Of a DNA stretch of 10,970 nt, positions 1 to 6,066 are shown in pieces. Source of the stretch: Acidobacteriota bacterium (lineage in GTDB: Bacteria > Acidobacteriota > Terriglobia > Bryobacterales > Bryobacteraceae); NCBI GenBank assembly GCA_023436715.1, contig JAEZIJ010000194.1, positions 1 through 10,970 of the forward strand, in the 5' to 3' direction. Position 1 is the first letter of the stretch; each line of letters starts with the position of its first letter. The position numbers and the translations under genes are program-made. The notes beneath the pieces are model-generated. The model searched no databases. It saw only the letters and a list, made by a program, of their open reading frames with translations, and had not been told where the DNA came from.

Positions 1-58
1 AACCCCCCCCGGCCGGGGGCGGCCCCCGCCCCCCCCCCCCCCGCTCCGGGTCGCCGCA
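1..58. repeat. C-rich low-complexity tract
   Basis: This stretch is almost entirely C and G, with an uninterrupted run of 14 C at 29-42 and a GGGGGC/GCCCCC fold-back near 14-27. It contains no coding signal. Such a tract can be a real homopolymer-rich spacer, but it is also the kind of sequence found at poorly resolved contig edges, so base-level accuracy here should not be trusted. Confidence 0.6.
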
Positions 59-61
59 ACT

Positions 62-210
62 GTGCGCCGACTTTCATCGCTATCGGCGGCCCGCAGGGCC
101 ATGGGAACTCCGTTGAAAACCACCGGGCGCGCCCCCGCGAATCCGCCAAACCGCTCCCTCGCGGTCGCGGCTCGGAAGCCCGGTACTGAGCCGCGAGCGT
201 AAGCGGGCGG
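62..210 (+). repeat. Dispersed palindromic repeat, copy A
   Basis: This copy shares a long segment with 5684-5866. The block 110-152 differs from 5721-5763 at only 2 of 43 positions. It contains an imperfect hairpin whose outer 23-nt arms (151-173 and 188-210) pair at 18 positions; the innermost nine, TCGCGGCTC and GAGCCGCGA, pair perfectly around a 14-nt loop. The left end (about 65-110) matches the reverse complement of the right end of the other copy (about 5819-5866), so the complete element seems to have inverted termini. It encodes no protein. It lies directly before the hypothetical gene at 247, in what should be that gene's promoter area. It resembles a REP or MITE-like element; the family name is unknown to me. 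Confidence 0.75.
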
Positions 211-246
211 TGCCGCCCCGTTCAGAGATCGCGCACCCCGGCCGAT

Positions 247-546
247 ATGGACAGCAGGGAGACCGTATTGGTGGAGGACTGCCAGGCTGTTCTGAGCCGC
301 TTCAACCGGCTCATGCGCGACATCGAGGACGGCGAGATCACGCGCACGTGCTTCCGCGCATGGGAAGTCGAACTGCTAGTGGATATTCAGACATGCGATC
401 TGCCGGCGGCGAACAGAGGCCGGATTCTTCAGCGCTATCGAAGAGCGGTCGAGCGGCGGCTCGTGCAGGGTTCGCCCGTCCCGCTAAAGCTTTCCGAGTA
501 TCTCGCCCGCCTGCCCTCGCGTGCGGGTTCCGCTGCGCTATCCTGA
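247..546 (+). CDS. Small hypothetical protein upstream of yggX
   Basis: I do not recognise a named family. The 99-residue product is soluble, with no signal peptide or membrane segment, and is charged and probably mostly helical: the stretch around FNRLMRDIEDGEITRTCF (residues 19-36) is followed by amphipathic segments containing RRAVERRLVQG and KLSEYLARL. It has two cysteines, but they form no metal-binding pattern. It ends 16 bases before yggX, which suggests co-transcription. The start is uncertain. The ATG at 247 has no Shine-Dalgarno sequence, whereas AGGGAG at 256-261 would fit a start at TTG 268 or GTG 271. The reading frame stays open through the spacing, and the codon pattern looks like that of the neighbours, so I consider it a real gene of unknown function, possibly linked to YggX. 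Confidence 0.6.
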   Translation: MDSRETVLVEDCQAVLSRFNRLMRDIEDGEITRTCFRAWEVELLVDIQTCDLPAANRGRILQRYRRAVERRLVQGSPVPLKLSEYLARLPSRAGSAALS

Positions 547-553
547 AATTCCT

Positions 554-558
554 GGAGG
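554..558 (+). promoter_or_regulatory. Ribosome binding site fixing the yggX start
   Basis: GGAGG lies four bases before the ATG at 563. The same frame is open upstream to an ATG at 521, but that one has no such site, so the strong Shine-Dalgarno sequence decides the start in favour of 563. Confidence 0.8.
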
Positions 559-562
559 AAAA

Positions 563-859
563 ATGGGTTCCGAGAGCAAGCTGGGCCAGCGCACGGTCCT
601 GTGCGTAAAGTTTCAGAAAGAGATGCCCGGTCTGGATGAAGTGCCTTTCGAGGGGCATCCGCTGGGCCAGCGCATTTACGAGAACGTCTCGAAAGAAGCG
701 TGGAAAATCTGGGTCGAGCGGATGAAGATGATCATGAACGAATACCGCCTCAACCTGGGCACGCCGGAAGCGCAGCAGTTCCTGCTTCAGCAAATGGAGG
801 AGTTCTTCTTCGGCGAAGGCGCGGCGTTTCCACCGGATTACGTTCCGCCGCGGCACTAG
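563..859 (+). CDS. yggX: YggX family Fe(2+)-trafficking / oxidative damage protection protein
   Basis: The 98-residue product has the full YggX pattern: a Cys in RTVLCVKFQKE (Cys14, corresponding to the conserved N-terminal Cys of E. coli YggX), then GQRIYENVSKEAWKIW, then NEYRLNL and an acidic LQQMEEFFFGEG near the C-terminus. The family is about 90 residues long, so it is complete. Known members are cytoplasmic, influence iron availability and protect Fe-S enzymes against oxidants; the molecular mechanism is debated. The start is set by the strong GGAGG at 554-558. It follows the small hypothetical gene by 16 bases and is probably in one transcript with it. The stop codon is only ten bases from the stop of the convergent DUF362 gene, leaving no room for a separate terminator. 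Confidence 0.93.
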   Translation: MGSESKLGQRTVLCVKFQKEMPGLDEVPFEGHPLGQRIYENVSKEAWKIWVERMKMIMNEYRLNLGTPEAQQFLLQQMEEFFFGEGAAFPPDYVPPRH

Positions 860-869
860 ACCCGGCGCG

Positions 870-1892
870 TTACGTGCGCTTTGGCAGCGGCTCGATCCAT
901 TCCATTTGCCTGTCGATGGCTTTGTGGAGCTGGTAGGTCTTCCTGACGGCGTCAGGCGCCACGCCGCCGCGCAGGTGGATTTTCGCGAGGTCGTAACAGC
1001 CTAGTCCCGCGCGCCCGCAGTAATTCAGGTATCCGGGCCACCCCGGGTTTATGCCCATCACCTCGACGCCGACGCGATCCGCGGCCACGAAATCCGTCGA
1101 CGCAATCGCGAGGCGTGAGGCGACCGGCGTCCCATTGAGCGGCCCGTTGCCTTCCATGCCTTCATAGCCGTCGATCACGGTGGCGCCCCAGAACGGCCGC
1201 AGCCGCTTGGCCGTCATGAAAATGCTCATGTGCATCTGGCGGAAGCCGGCGTGATAGCGGCTCTTGTCGTGCCACTTCTCGGCCGATTTCCGCGCACTGT
1301 GCAGCGGAGCGGCCATCGCCATGTTCTTCACCGATAGCGTGGTCACAACCGCGTCGTGGCTCTTGAGGATGGCCGATCCCAGCAGGAACGCATCGGGGTC
1401 CATCAGCCGCGCGGCGAGCCGCACCTGCCTCATGTGGACGTTCTGGTCCAGGATCTCGAACGGTTCGTACCGCTCCTCTTCGTTCAGGTCAATCAGCTTC
1501 ACTTTGTGCGAACGATACTCGGAGACCACCTGGCTGTAATGGAAGTTGTCATATGCGTCCCAGGTGTAGTCCCGCGAGGATTCGGCGATCACGACCGGGC
1601 CTTTGAACCGGGGCGCGATGTAATCGAGAATGCCCCGCAAAGCGTGGGCGTGCGTCGAGCCGAGCTGGAAATTCACCGCCACGCAGTTTGGCTTTATCAG
1701 GACGTACTTCTTCCGCTTCAGCGCGGGCCGGATCTGGTCGTCGATCGCAACGAGCGCGTTGTAAACGTTCTTGCGGCGCTCATCTCCCGTGACGAGCGAG
1801 ACCACCGGTTGGCCCCCGCCCGCTGTTCTCAGCGGAGCGGCGGCAAAAGCGGCAAGAGAGAGAAACCCACGACGCGACACGGCTTCCTGCAT
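870..1892 (-). CDS. Tat-exported DUF362 domain protein
   Basis: The 340-residue protein begins with a twin-arginine signal: SRRGFL at residues 6-11, then a short Ala-rich hydrophobic stretch to about residue 24. The body matches DUF362: YVLIKPNC (63-70), then LGSAILKSHD (171-180) followed by VKN (188-190), and DGYEGMEGNGPLNG (241-254). DUF362 proteins are of largely unknown biochemistry; some are fused to ferredoxin domains, but this one has no CxxCxxC cluster and few cysteines. Tat export suggests that it folds in the cytoplasm, perhaps with a cofactor, and works in the periplasm. The frame runs upstream to 2090, but the Tat motif and an extended -10 box (1901-1909) favour the ATG at 1892. 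Transcription is divergent from the porin unit, and the gene runs tail-to-tail with yggX. Confidence 0.85.
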   Translation of the reverse strand: MQEAVSRRGFLSLAAFAAAPLRTAGGGQPVVSLVTGDERRKNVYNALVAIDDQIRPALKRKKYVLIKPNCVAVNFQLGSTHAHALRGILDYIAPRFKGPVVIAESSRDYTWDAYDNFHYSQVVSEYRSHKVKLIDLNEEERYEPFEILDQNVHMRQVRLAARLMDPDAFLLGSAILKSHDAVVTTLSVKNMAMAAPLHSARKSAEKWHDKSRYHAGFRQMHMSIFMTAKRLRPFWGATVIDGYEGMEGNGPLNGTPVASRLAIASTDFVAADRVGVEVMGINPGWPGYLNYCGRAGLGCYDLAKIHLRGGVAPDAVRKTYQLHKAIDRQMEWIEPLPKRT

Positions 1893-1900
1893 AGAGACAG

Positions 1901-1909
1901 ATGATATCA
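1901..1909 (-). promoter_or_regulatory. Extended -10 element before the DUF362 gene
   Basis: On the minus strand, TGATATCAT (TG, one base, then TATCAT; five of six matches to TATAAT) ends eight bases before the ATG at 1892. No recognisable -35 box or Shine-Dalgarno sequence is present. Transcription from here would begin within a base or two of the start codon, giving a leaderless or nearly leaderless mRNA. Confidence 0.45.
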
Positions 1910-2022
1910 GGCGAGACGGCCGGCCGCCCGAAGTACACTGATAAGCAAAGCCATTCGGAGGAGCGCCCCAGATGCCGACGCGATATACATGACATTGTTG
2001 ATAGACATTAGGATATTTTCTC

Positions 2023-2051
2023 TTGACTCCGCTCCCGAGCACCCTTAAACT
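2023..2051 (+). promoter_or_regulatory. Sigma70-like promoter for the porin / sulfate-binding protein unit
   Basis: TTGACT (2023-2028; five of six to consensus) is followed after exactly 17 bases by TAAACT (2046-2051; four of six). The expected transcript start is near 2058, giving a leader of about 150 bases before the porin ATG at 2211. The surrounding region is also more AT-rich than its neighbours. No operator is recognised. Confidence 0.55.
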
Positions 2052-2104
2052 GGAGGCAACCGAGTCAGGAACAATGCATCGCGAACCCACCAGATCACGC
2101 GACG

Positions 2105-2164
2105 GACAACAGCACCATGCGACTCAGAGCCATACCCTCTACGGCGGCTGTTGTCGCTGACAAC
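2105..2164 (+). promoter_or_regulatory. Leader with two mutually exclusive hairpins
   Basis: Three short elements share one pairing partner. GACAACAGC (2105-2113) can pair with GCTGTTGTC (2147-2155). The GTTGTC part of the latter (2150-2155) can instead pair with GACAAC (2159-2164) across a three-base loop. Both cannot form together. The arrangement lies in the predicted untranslated leader of the porin mRNA, 47 bases before its ATG. It could be a switch or attenuator, or just an accident of a repeated hexamer; there is no U-run typical of an intrinsic terminator. Confidence 0.4.
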
Positions 2165-2210
2165 AAGAGCGAACGACCGGACCGTCTTCAATAAGTCAGG
2201 GAGGAACACC

Positions 2211-3710
2211 ATGGTTTTAGGGAGAGTGTGCCTGTGGTTTGCCTTCGCGCTCGTCGCCGCTTCCGCATGGGGGCAACCCGCAGATATCGCGACGGCGGGG
2301 AGTCTCGAAGAAAGAGTGAAGAAGCTGGAAGAAAGGATCAACCAGTTGGAACAGGCGCTGGCCTCGGCTCAGAAAAATGCGGTGCCGGCAATGGCAATCG
2401 CGACGCCGCGGAACGGCGCCTCTGAGGATAAGGGAGAGTTTGAAAAAGCCGTTCTTCTGAAACTCACGAAGTTCGACGCGCTGGATCAGCAGGTTCGGGT
2501 GCTGACGCGGCTTCGGGAATTGGATGTGGAGACCGCGGCGGTAAGAGAGAAGGAAACGCCGAAGACTTTGACTGGAGGGGACGGCTTCGGGTTCAAATCG
2601 GCGGAAGGCGATTTTCAGCTTAATACCGGCGGCTATCTCCAGGCGGACGGACGGGCGTATACCGCGGGAGAGGCGGGCCAGGTGAACACGTTTCTGCTGC
2701 GCCGCGTTCGCCCGGTACTTCAGGGCACCCTCTACAAATTCGTTAACTTCCGGGTGATGCCCGACTTCGGCCAAGGAAAGGCAGTCCTGCAGGACGCCTA
2801 TCTCGAGCTGAACTATTTCCCGAACGTGGCCATTCGGGCGGGGAAATTCAAACCTCCATTGGGATTGGAGCGGCTCCAATCGGCCACCGATCTCAGATTC
2901 ATTGAGCGCGGACTGCCCACCGGCCTCGTTCCAAACCGGGACGTCGGAGTCCAGGTCGGCGGAGACCTGACAAAGAGCCGGCTTTCCTACGCCTTGGGCA
3001 TTTTCAACGGCACGCCTGACGGCGCCAGCGTGGACGCGGCCAGCAGCAACGGAAAGGACTTCGTAGCGCGGCTGTTCGGCACGCCCTTCCCGGCGGTGGG
3101 ACGATTTGGGTTCCTCAACGGTTTGGGCGCCGGCTTCGCAGTTTCAGCGGGCACACAGCAAGGCGCGCTGCCAACATTCGCGACTTCCGCTCAATCGACA
3201 TTCTTCACCTACGCAAACGGTGCAACCGCCTCGGGCGGGCGCAGGCGTTATTCGCCGCAGGCTTTTTACTACCGCGGTCCGTTCGGCCTCCTGGCCGAGT
3301 TCGTGCGGTCGAGCCAGATGGTAGCGAAGAGCGGGGCCAAGCACTATGTCTCGAACTACAGTTGGCAGATGGCCGGGTCTTACCTTCTGACGCGAGAGAA
3401 AGAATCGTTCAAGCGACTCTCGCCGATGCGGGACTTTGATGTCGGAAGGCATACGTGGGGAGCGTGGGAGCTCGTCGCGCGGATCGGGCAGTTGAACGTC
3501 GATCCAAGCGCCTTCGCGCTGAGCCTGGCGGACCCCACGAAGTCTGCGCGGCGCGCCCGTGCCTGGGCGGCCGGGGTGAACTGGTACCTGAACAGGAACG
3601 TGAAGATCGGATTGGATTACGAACGCACCAGCTTTGCCGGCGGGGCGGCCGGCGGCGGCGATCGGGATAGCGAAGGAGCGGTGCTCAGCCGCTTCCAATT
3701 GGGGTTCTAG
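2211..3710 (+). CDS. OprP/OprO-family anion-selective outer-membrane porin
   Basis: The 499-residue protein has a Sec signal peptide (hydrophobic residues 6-19; likely cleavage after AWG at residue 21), a short coiled-coil around SLEERVKKLEERINQLEQ (31-48), and then a beta-barrel body from about residue 125. The segment AGKFKPPLGLERLQSATDLR (210-229) followed by GLPTGLVPNRDVGVQ is highly typical of the phosphate-selective porin O/P family. The protein ends in RFQLGF, with the terminal Phe used for outer-membrane insertion. The start is fixed by GGGAGGA at 2199-2205, five bases before ATG 2211, rather than the upstream ATG at 2151. The periplasmic coiled coil at the N-terminus is common in long members and may drive trimerisation. 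The next gene, 18 bases on, is a sulfate-binding protein, so sulfate or another oxyanion is a more likely substrate than phosphate. That substrate is inferred from context only. Confidence 0.88.
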   Translation: MVLGRVCLWFAFALVAASAWGQPADIATAGSLEERVKKLEERINQLEQALASAQKNAVPAMAIATPRNGASEDKGEFEKAVLLKLTKFDALDQQVRVLTRLRELDVETAAVREKETPKTLTGGDGFGFKSAEGDFQLNTGGYLQADGRAYTAGEAGQVNTFLLRRVRPVLQGTLYKFVNFRVMPDFGQGKAVLQDAYLELNYFPNVAIRAGKFKPPLGLERLQSATDLRFIERGLPTGLVPNRDVGVQVGGDLTKSRLSYALGIFNGTPDGASVDAASSNGKDFVARLFGTPFPAVGRFGFLNGLGAGFAVSAGTQQGALPTFATSAQSTFFTYANGATASGGRRRYSPQAFYYRGPFGLLAEFVRSSQMVAKSGAKHYVSNYSWQMAGSYLLTREKESFKRLSPMRDFDVGRHTWGAWELVARIGQLNVDPSAFALSLADPTKSARRARAWAAGVNWYLNRNVKIGLDYERTSFAGGAAGGGDRDSEGAVLSRFQLGF

Positions 3711-3728
3711 CGAAGGAGGAGAAAGACG

Positions 3729-4745
3729 ATGGAACTACGTAGAGCGGGTGTGATCGCAGGAATTGCGTTAGCGTTCGGTGTCGCTTACGCTGCCGGCGGG
3801 AAAGGGCAGGTGAAGCTGCTGAATGCTTCATACGATCCCACGCGGGAGCTTTACCGCGAGTTCAATGCGGCGTTCAGCCGGTACTGGAAGGCGAAGACGG
3901 GGGTGGAAGTCACGGTGGAACAGTCTCACGGAGGGTCCGGAAAGCAGGCCCGCGCGGTGATTGACGGGCTGCCGGCGGACGTCGTGACGCTTGCGTTGAG
4001 CTACGACATTGACGCGATCGGCGAGAAGGCGGGCTTGCTTCCGCGCAACTGGCAGAGCCGCTTGCCGAATAACAGCAGCCCGTACACGTCCACGATCGTC
4101 TTTATGGTTCGCAAGGGAAACCCGAAGCGCATCAAGGACTGGGACGACCTCATCCGGCCGGGCATCTCCGTGATCACACCGAATCCGAAAACCTCCGGAG
4201 GCGCGCGGTGGAACTACCTCGCGGCGTGGGGCTACGCTTTGCGGAAGAACGGAAACAACGAGGCTAAGGCGAAGGACTTCGTTTCCCGTCTGTACAAGAA
4301 CGTGCCAGTGTTGGATTCGGGAGCGCGCGGCGCGACCACCACCTTCCTCGAGCGCGGGATCGGCGATGTTCTGATCACATGGGAGAGCGAGGCGTTCCTG
4401 GCCAACGACGACGCGGGGAAAGACAAGCTCGACTTGGTGACGCCTTCGGTCAGCATTCTGACCGAACCGCCGGTCGCCGTGGTGGACAAAGCGGCCGGCC
4501 GCCACGGCACTGCGGCGGTGGCGCGCGCCTATCTGGAGTACCTTTACACCCGTGAGGGCCAGGAGATCGCGGCAAAGCACTACTACCGGCCGCGGCTCCC
4601 GGACATTGCGGAGAAGTACAAGAGCCAGTTTGCACCAATCAAGCTCTTCACCGTGGATGAGGTATTCGGCGGCTGGCAGAAGGCGCAGAAGAAGCACTTC
4701 GACGACGGCGGCACCTTCGATCAGATCTACATGCCGGGACGGTGA
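3729..4745 (+). CDS. sbp: Periplasmic sulfate-binding protein (Sbp/CysP family)
   Basis: The 338-residue product binds sulfate or thiosulfate in the periplasm for a CysTWA-type ABC importer. It has a Sec signal peptide (residues 1 to about 22), LNASYDPTRELY (31-42), QSHGGSGKQARAV (65-77), and NPKTSGGAR (152-160), which fits the known family signature N-P-K-[ST]-S-G-x-A-R. ARGATTTFLERGIGDVLITW (199-218) is also typical. The length matches E. coli Sbp/CysP (about 330). A strong AAGGAGGAG (3713-3721) lies seven bases before the start, and the porin stop is 18 bases away, so the two form one transcription unit. No CysT, CysW or CysA gene follows; the next gene is an unrelated reductase. The protein must work with a permease encoded elsewhere, or the cluster has lost those genes. 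Confidence 0.93.
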   Translation: MELRRAGVIAGIALAFGVAYAAGGKGQVKLLNASYDPTRELYREFNAAFSRYWKAKTGVEVTVEQSHGGSGKQARAVIDGLPADVVTLALSYDIDAIGEKAGLLPRNWQSRLPNNSSPYTSTIVFMVRKGNPKRIKDWDDLIRPGISVITPNPKTSGGARWNYLAAWGYALRKNGNNEAKAKDFVSRLYKNVPVLDSGARGATTTFLERGIGDVLITWESEAFLANDDAGKDKLDLVTPSVSILTEPPVAVVDKAAGRHGTAAVARAYLEYLYTREGQEIAAKHYYRPRLPDIAEKYKSQFAPIKLFTVDEVFGGWQKAQKKHFDDGGTFDQIYMPGR

Positions 4746-4773
4746 GATTTTACGTGGACGGCGGGGCGCGTTG

Positions 4774-4782
4774 TGGTACTCT
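4774..4782 (+). promoter_or_regulatory. Possible extended -10 element before the aldo/keto reductase
   Basis: TG at 4774-4775, one base, then TACTCT (4777-4782) lies six bases before the ATG at 4789. TGGACG at 4755-4760 could be a -35 box, with 16 bases between. The hexamer is weak (three of six), but the gene has no Shine-Dalgarno sequence, and the spacing would place the transcript start on the ATG itself. Confidence 0.3.
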
Positions 4783-4788
4783 CCGGGC

Positions 4789-5658
4789 ATGTACAGACGC
4801 GAGTTTCTCACCCGCGGAGCCGCCGTCACCGCCGCGGCAACACTCGGCCGGTTTACCGATCACCTGTGTGCCGCCCCGGCTAAGAAGTTCGCCAGCGATC
4901 GCGTGAAGCTCGGGCCGATGAAAGTCGAACTGAGCCGCCTCGCGATGGGCACGGGCACGAACGGCTATGGGGGCAGCTCGAATCAGACGCGCAAGTTGGG
5001 GCTCGGCGGCCTGGCGGACCTGTTGAAGGCCGGCTTCGATCAGGGCGTCACGTTTTGGGATTCAGCCGATCAGTACGGCTCGCATCCGCACGTCCGCGAG
5101 GCGCTGAAGCGAGTGCCGCGCGAGAAGGTCACGATCCTGAGCAAAACCCACGCGTCTACGGAAAAGGAGATGCGCGCCGACCTCGACCGCTTCCGCCGCG
5201 AGTTGAACACCGACTACCTGGACATCCTGCTGCTCCATTGCATGACGGACCGGGGCTGGCCGGAGCGAAGGAAAGGGGCGATGGCCGTGATCTCCGAAGC
5301 GCGCGAGAAGGGGATCGTGAAGACTCACGGGGTATCGTGCCACGCGCTCGAAGCGCTGAAGGCGGCGGCGGACGGCCCGTGGGCGCAGGTAATCCTCGCG
5401 CGCATCAACCCGGCCAATGTTGCGATGGACGCCGACCGGCAGGCGGTCACCGCCGTCCTGCGGCAGGCGAAGACGGCGGGAAAGGGCGTAATCGGGATGA
5501 AGATCCTCGGCGCGGGCCAGCTTCGCAATCGTGTAGACGAGTGCCTGGAATTCGCGCTTTCGCTCGATTGCGTGGATTGCTTTACGATCGGCAGCGAGAG
5601 CCGCGAGCAATTGGCTGACCTCGTGAAGCGAATTCCCGCCGCGAGCGCGCGCGGATAG
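4789..5658 (+). CDS. Tat-exported aldo/keto reductase
   Basis: The 289-residue protein has a twin-arginine signal (YRREFLTRG, residues 2-10, then an Ala-rich stretch to about residue 29) ahead of a TIM-barrel aldo/keto reductase domain. The catalytic tetrad can be placed: Asp91 and Tyr96 in WDSADQYG, Lys119 in ILSK, and His150 in DILLLH. The family reduces carbonyls with NAD(P)H; the substrate cannot be told. Tat export fits a protein that must bind its nicotinamide cofactor before leaving the cytoplasm. The reading frame is open upstream to 4552 inside the sulfate-binding gene, but the Tat signal fixes the start at 4789. The C-terminal part is shorter than in classic AKRs of about 320 residues, and the late NADP-binding segment (IGSESREQL, 267-275) is present. 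It begins 43 bases after the sulfate-binding gene and may have its own promoter. Confidence 0.87.
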   Translation: MYRREFLTRGAAVTAAATLGRFTDHLCAAPAKKFASDRVKLGPMKVELSRLAMGTGTNGYGGSSNQTRKLGLGGLADLLKAGFDQGVTFWDSADQYGSHPHVREALKRVPREKVTILSKTHASTEKEMRADLDRFRRELNTDYLDILLLHCMTDRGWPERRKGAMAVISEAREKGIVKTHGVSCHALEALKAAADGPWAQVILARINPANVAMDADRQAVTAVLRQAKTAGKGVIGMKILGAGQLRNRVDECLEFALSLDCVDCFTIGSESREQLADLVKRIPAASARG

Positions 5659-5683
5659 TCAGTGGGCCAGACCACTCCCATTT

Positions 5684-5866
5684 TCATCACCTTTGGTGGG
5701 CCGCAGGCCCATGAGGCACTCCGTTGAAAATCACCGGGCGCGCCCCCGCAAATCCGCCAAACCACTCCCTCAAGGTCGCGGCTCTGAAACGGCACGAATT
5801 CGAGCCGCGACCGCAAAGGAGTCCCAATGGCCCTGCAGGCCGCGAATAACGTTGAAAGTCGGTGCG
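5684..5866 (+). repeat. Dispersed palindromic repeat, copy B
   Basis: This is the second copy of the element at 62-210, in the same orientation and with the more complete right end. It has the shared core 5721-5763, then a hairpin with perfect 11-base arms GGTCGCGGCTC (5774-5784) and GAGCCGCGACC (5802-5812). A right terminus (5819-5866) is the inverted counterpart of the left terminus of copy A. The motif GTTGAAAATCACC (5723-5735) recurs as GTTGAAAGTCGG (5851-5862). No protein is encoded. It lies just after the aldo/keto reductase, between convergent genes. Confidence 0.75.
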
Positions 5867-5885
5867 TCGCTGCGAGTTATTATAG

Positions 5886-5905
5886 GGGCCACGCATGCGT
5901 GGCCC
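5886..5905. repeat. Perfect 20-base palindrome
   Basis: GGGCCACGCATGCGTGGCCC is its own reverse complement with no central spacer, centred on GCATGC. It lies between repeat copy B and the hairpin cluster. It could form a cruciform, bind a dimeric protein, or be part of the repeat mosaic. As RNA it would need a tetraloop from its centre. Confidence 0.8.
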
Positions 5906-5920
5906 GTGATCGGTCCGACA

Positions 5921-6008
5921 GTGGGGCAGGGCCTCGCCCTGCGGCGGGCTCCCAGCCCGCCTGCGCGGCCGGCCTGAGAGGCCGGCGCAGCCCGAGGGGC
6001 TGCCCCAC
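5921..6008. repeat. Cluster of three GC-rich hairpins enclosed by an inverted repeat
   Basis: Three stem-loops, each with a three-base loop, follow one another: CAGGGC/GCCCTG (5927-5941, loop ctc), GGCGGGCT/AGCCCGCC (5943-5961, loop ccc) and GCCGGCCT/AGGCCGGC (5968-5986, loop gag, lengthened by CTGC/GCAG through a bulge). The whole set is enclosed by GTGGGGCAG (5921-5929) and CTGCCCCAC (6000-6008). There is no open reading frame of note and no U-run. It resembles the composite REP/BIME arrays seen between convergent genes and could also end transcription from both sides. Confidence 0.7.
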
Positions 6009-6037
6009 TTCCCAATAAGAAGCAGTCCAACGGTGTC

Positions 6038-6060
6038 GACCGATTTTCAACGGAGCGGCC
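6038..6060 (-). repeat. Inverted fragment of the dispersed repeat
   Basis: On the minus strand this reads GGCCGCTCCGTTGAAAATCGG (6060-6040), matching the ACTCCGTTGAAAA segment of copies A and B and the GTTGAAAGTCGG end of copy B. It ends seven bases before the stop codon of maf, so the repeat family fills the whole gap between the reductase and maf. Confidence 0.55.
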
Positions 6061-6066
6061 TGGCAA

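Noticed and set aside
338..856. Long minus-strand frame opposite the small gene and yggX.
   Set aside because: It lies antisense to yggX, a clear family member, has no domain features, and arises from GC-rich third positions of the real genes.
2051..2066. GGAGGCAACC near the porin promoter resembles the GGCAACC piece of SAM riboswitches upstream of sulfur genes.
   Set aside because: The other conserved parts of the SAM-I aptamer (AGAG kink-turn region, GGCCC..GAAACC core and closing P1 stem) are absent, and the motif lies at the predicted transcript start.
3828..4829. A 333-codon minus-strand frame across the sulfate-binding gene.
   Set aside because: It is fully antisense to a gene with unmistakable Sbp motifs, and its translation is Arg/Val-rich without any fold or signal.
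5684..6008. Considered as a CRISPR array or tRNA cluster because of repeated, structured sequence.
   Set aside because: There are no equal-length repeats with regular unique spacers, and no cloverleaf with the conserved T-loop GTTCGA-type sequence.
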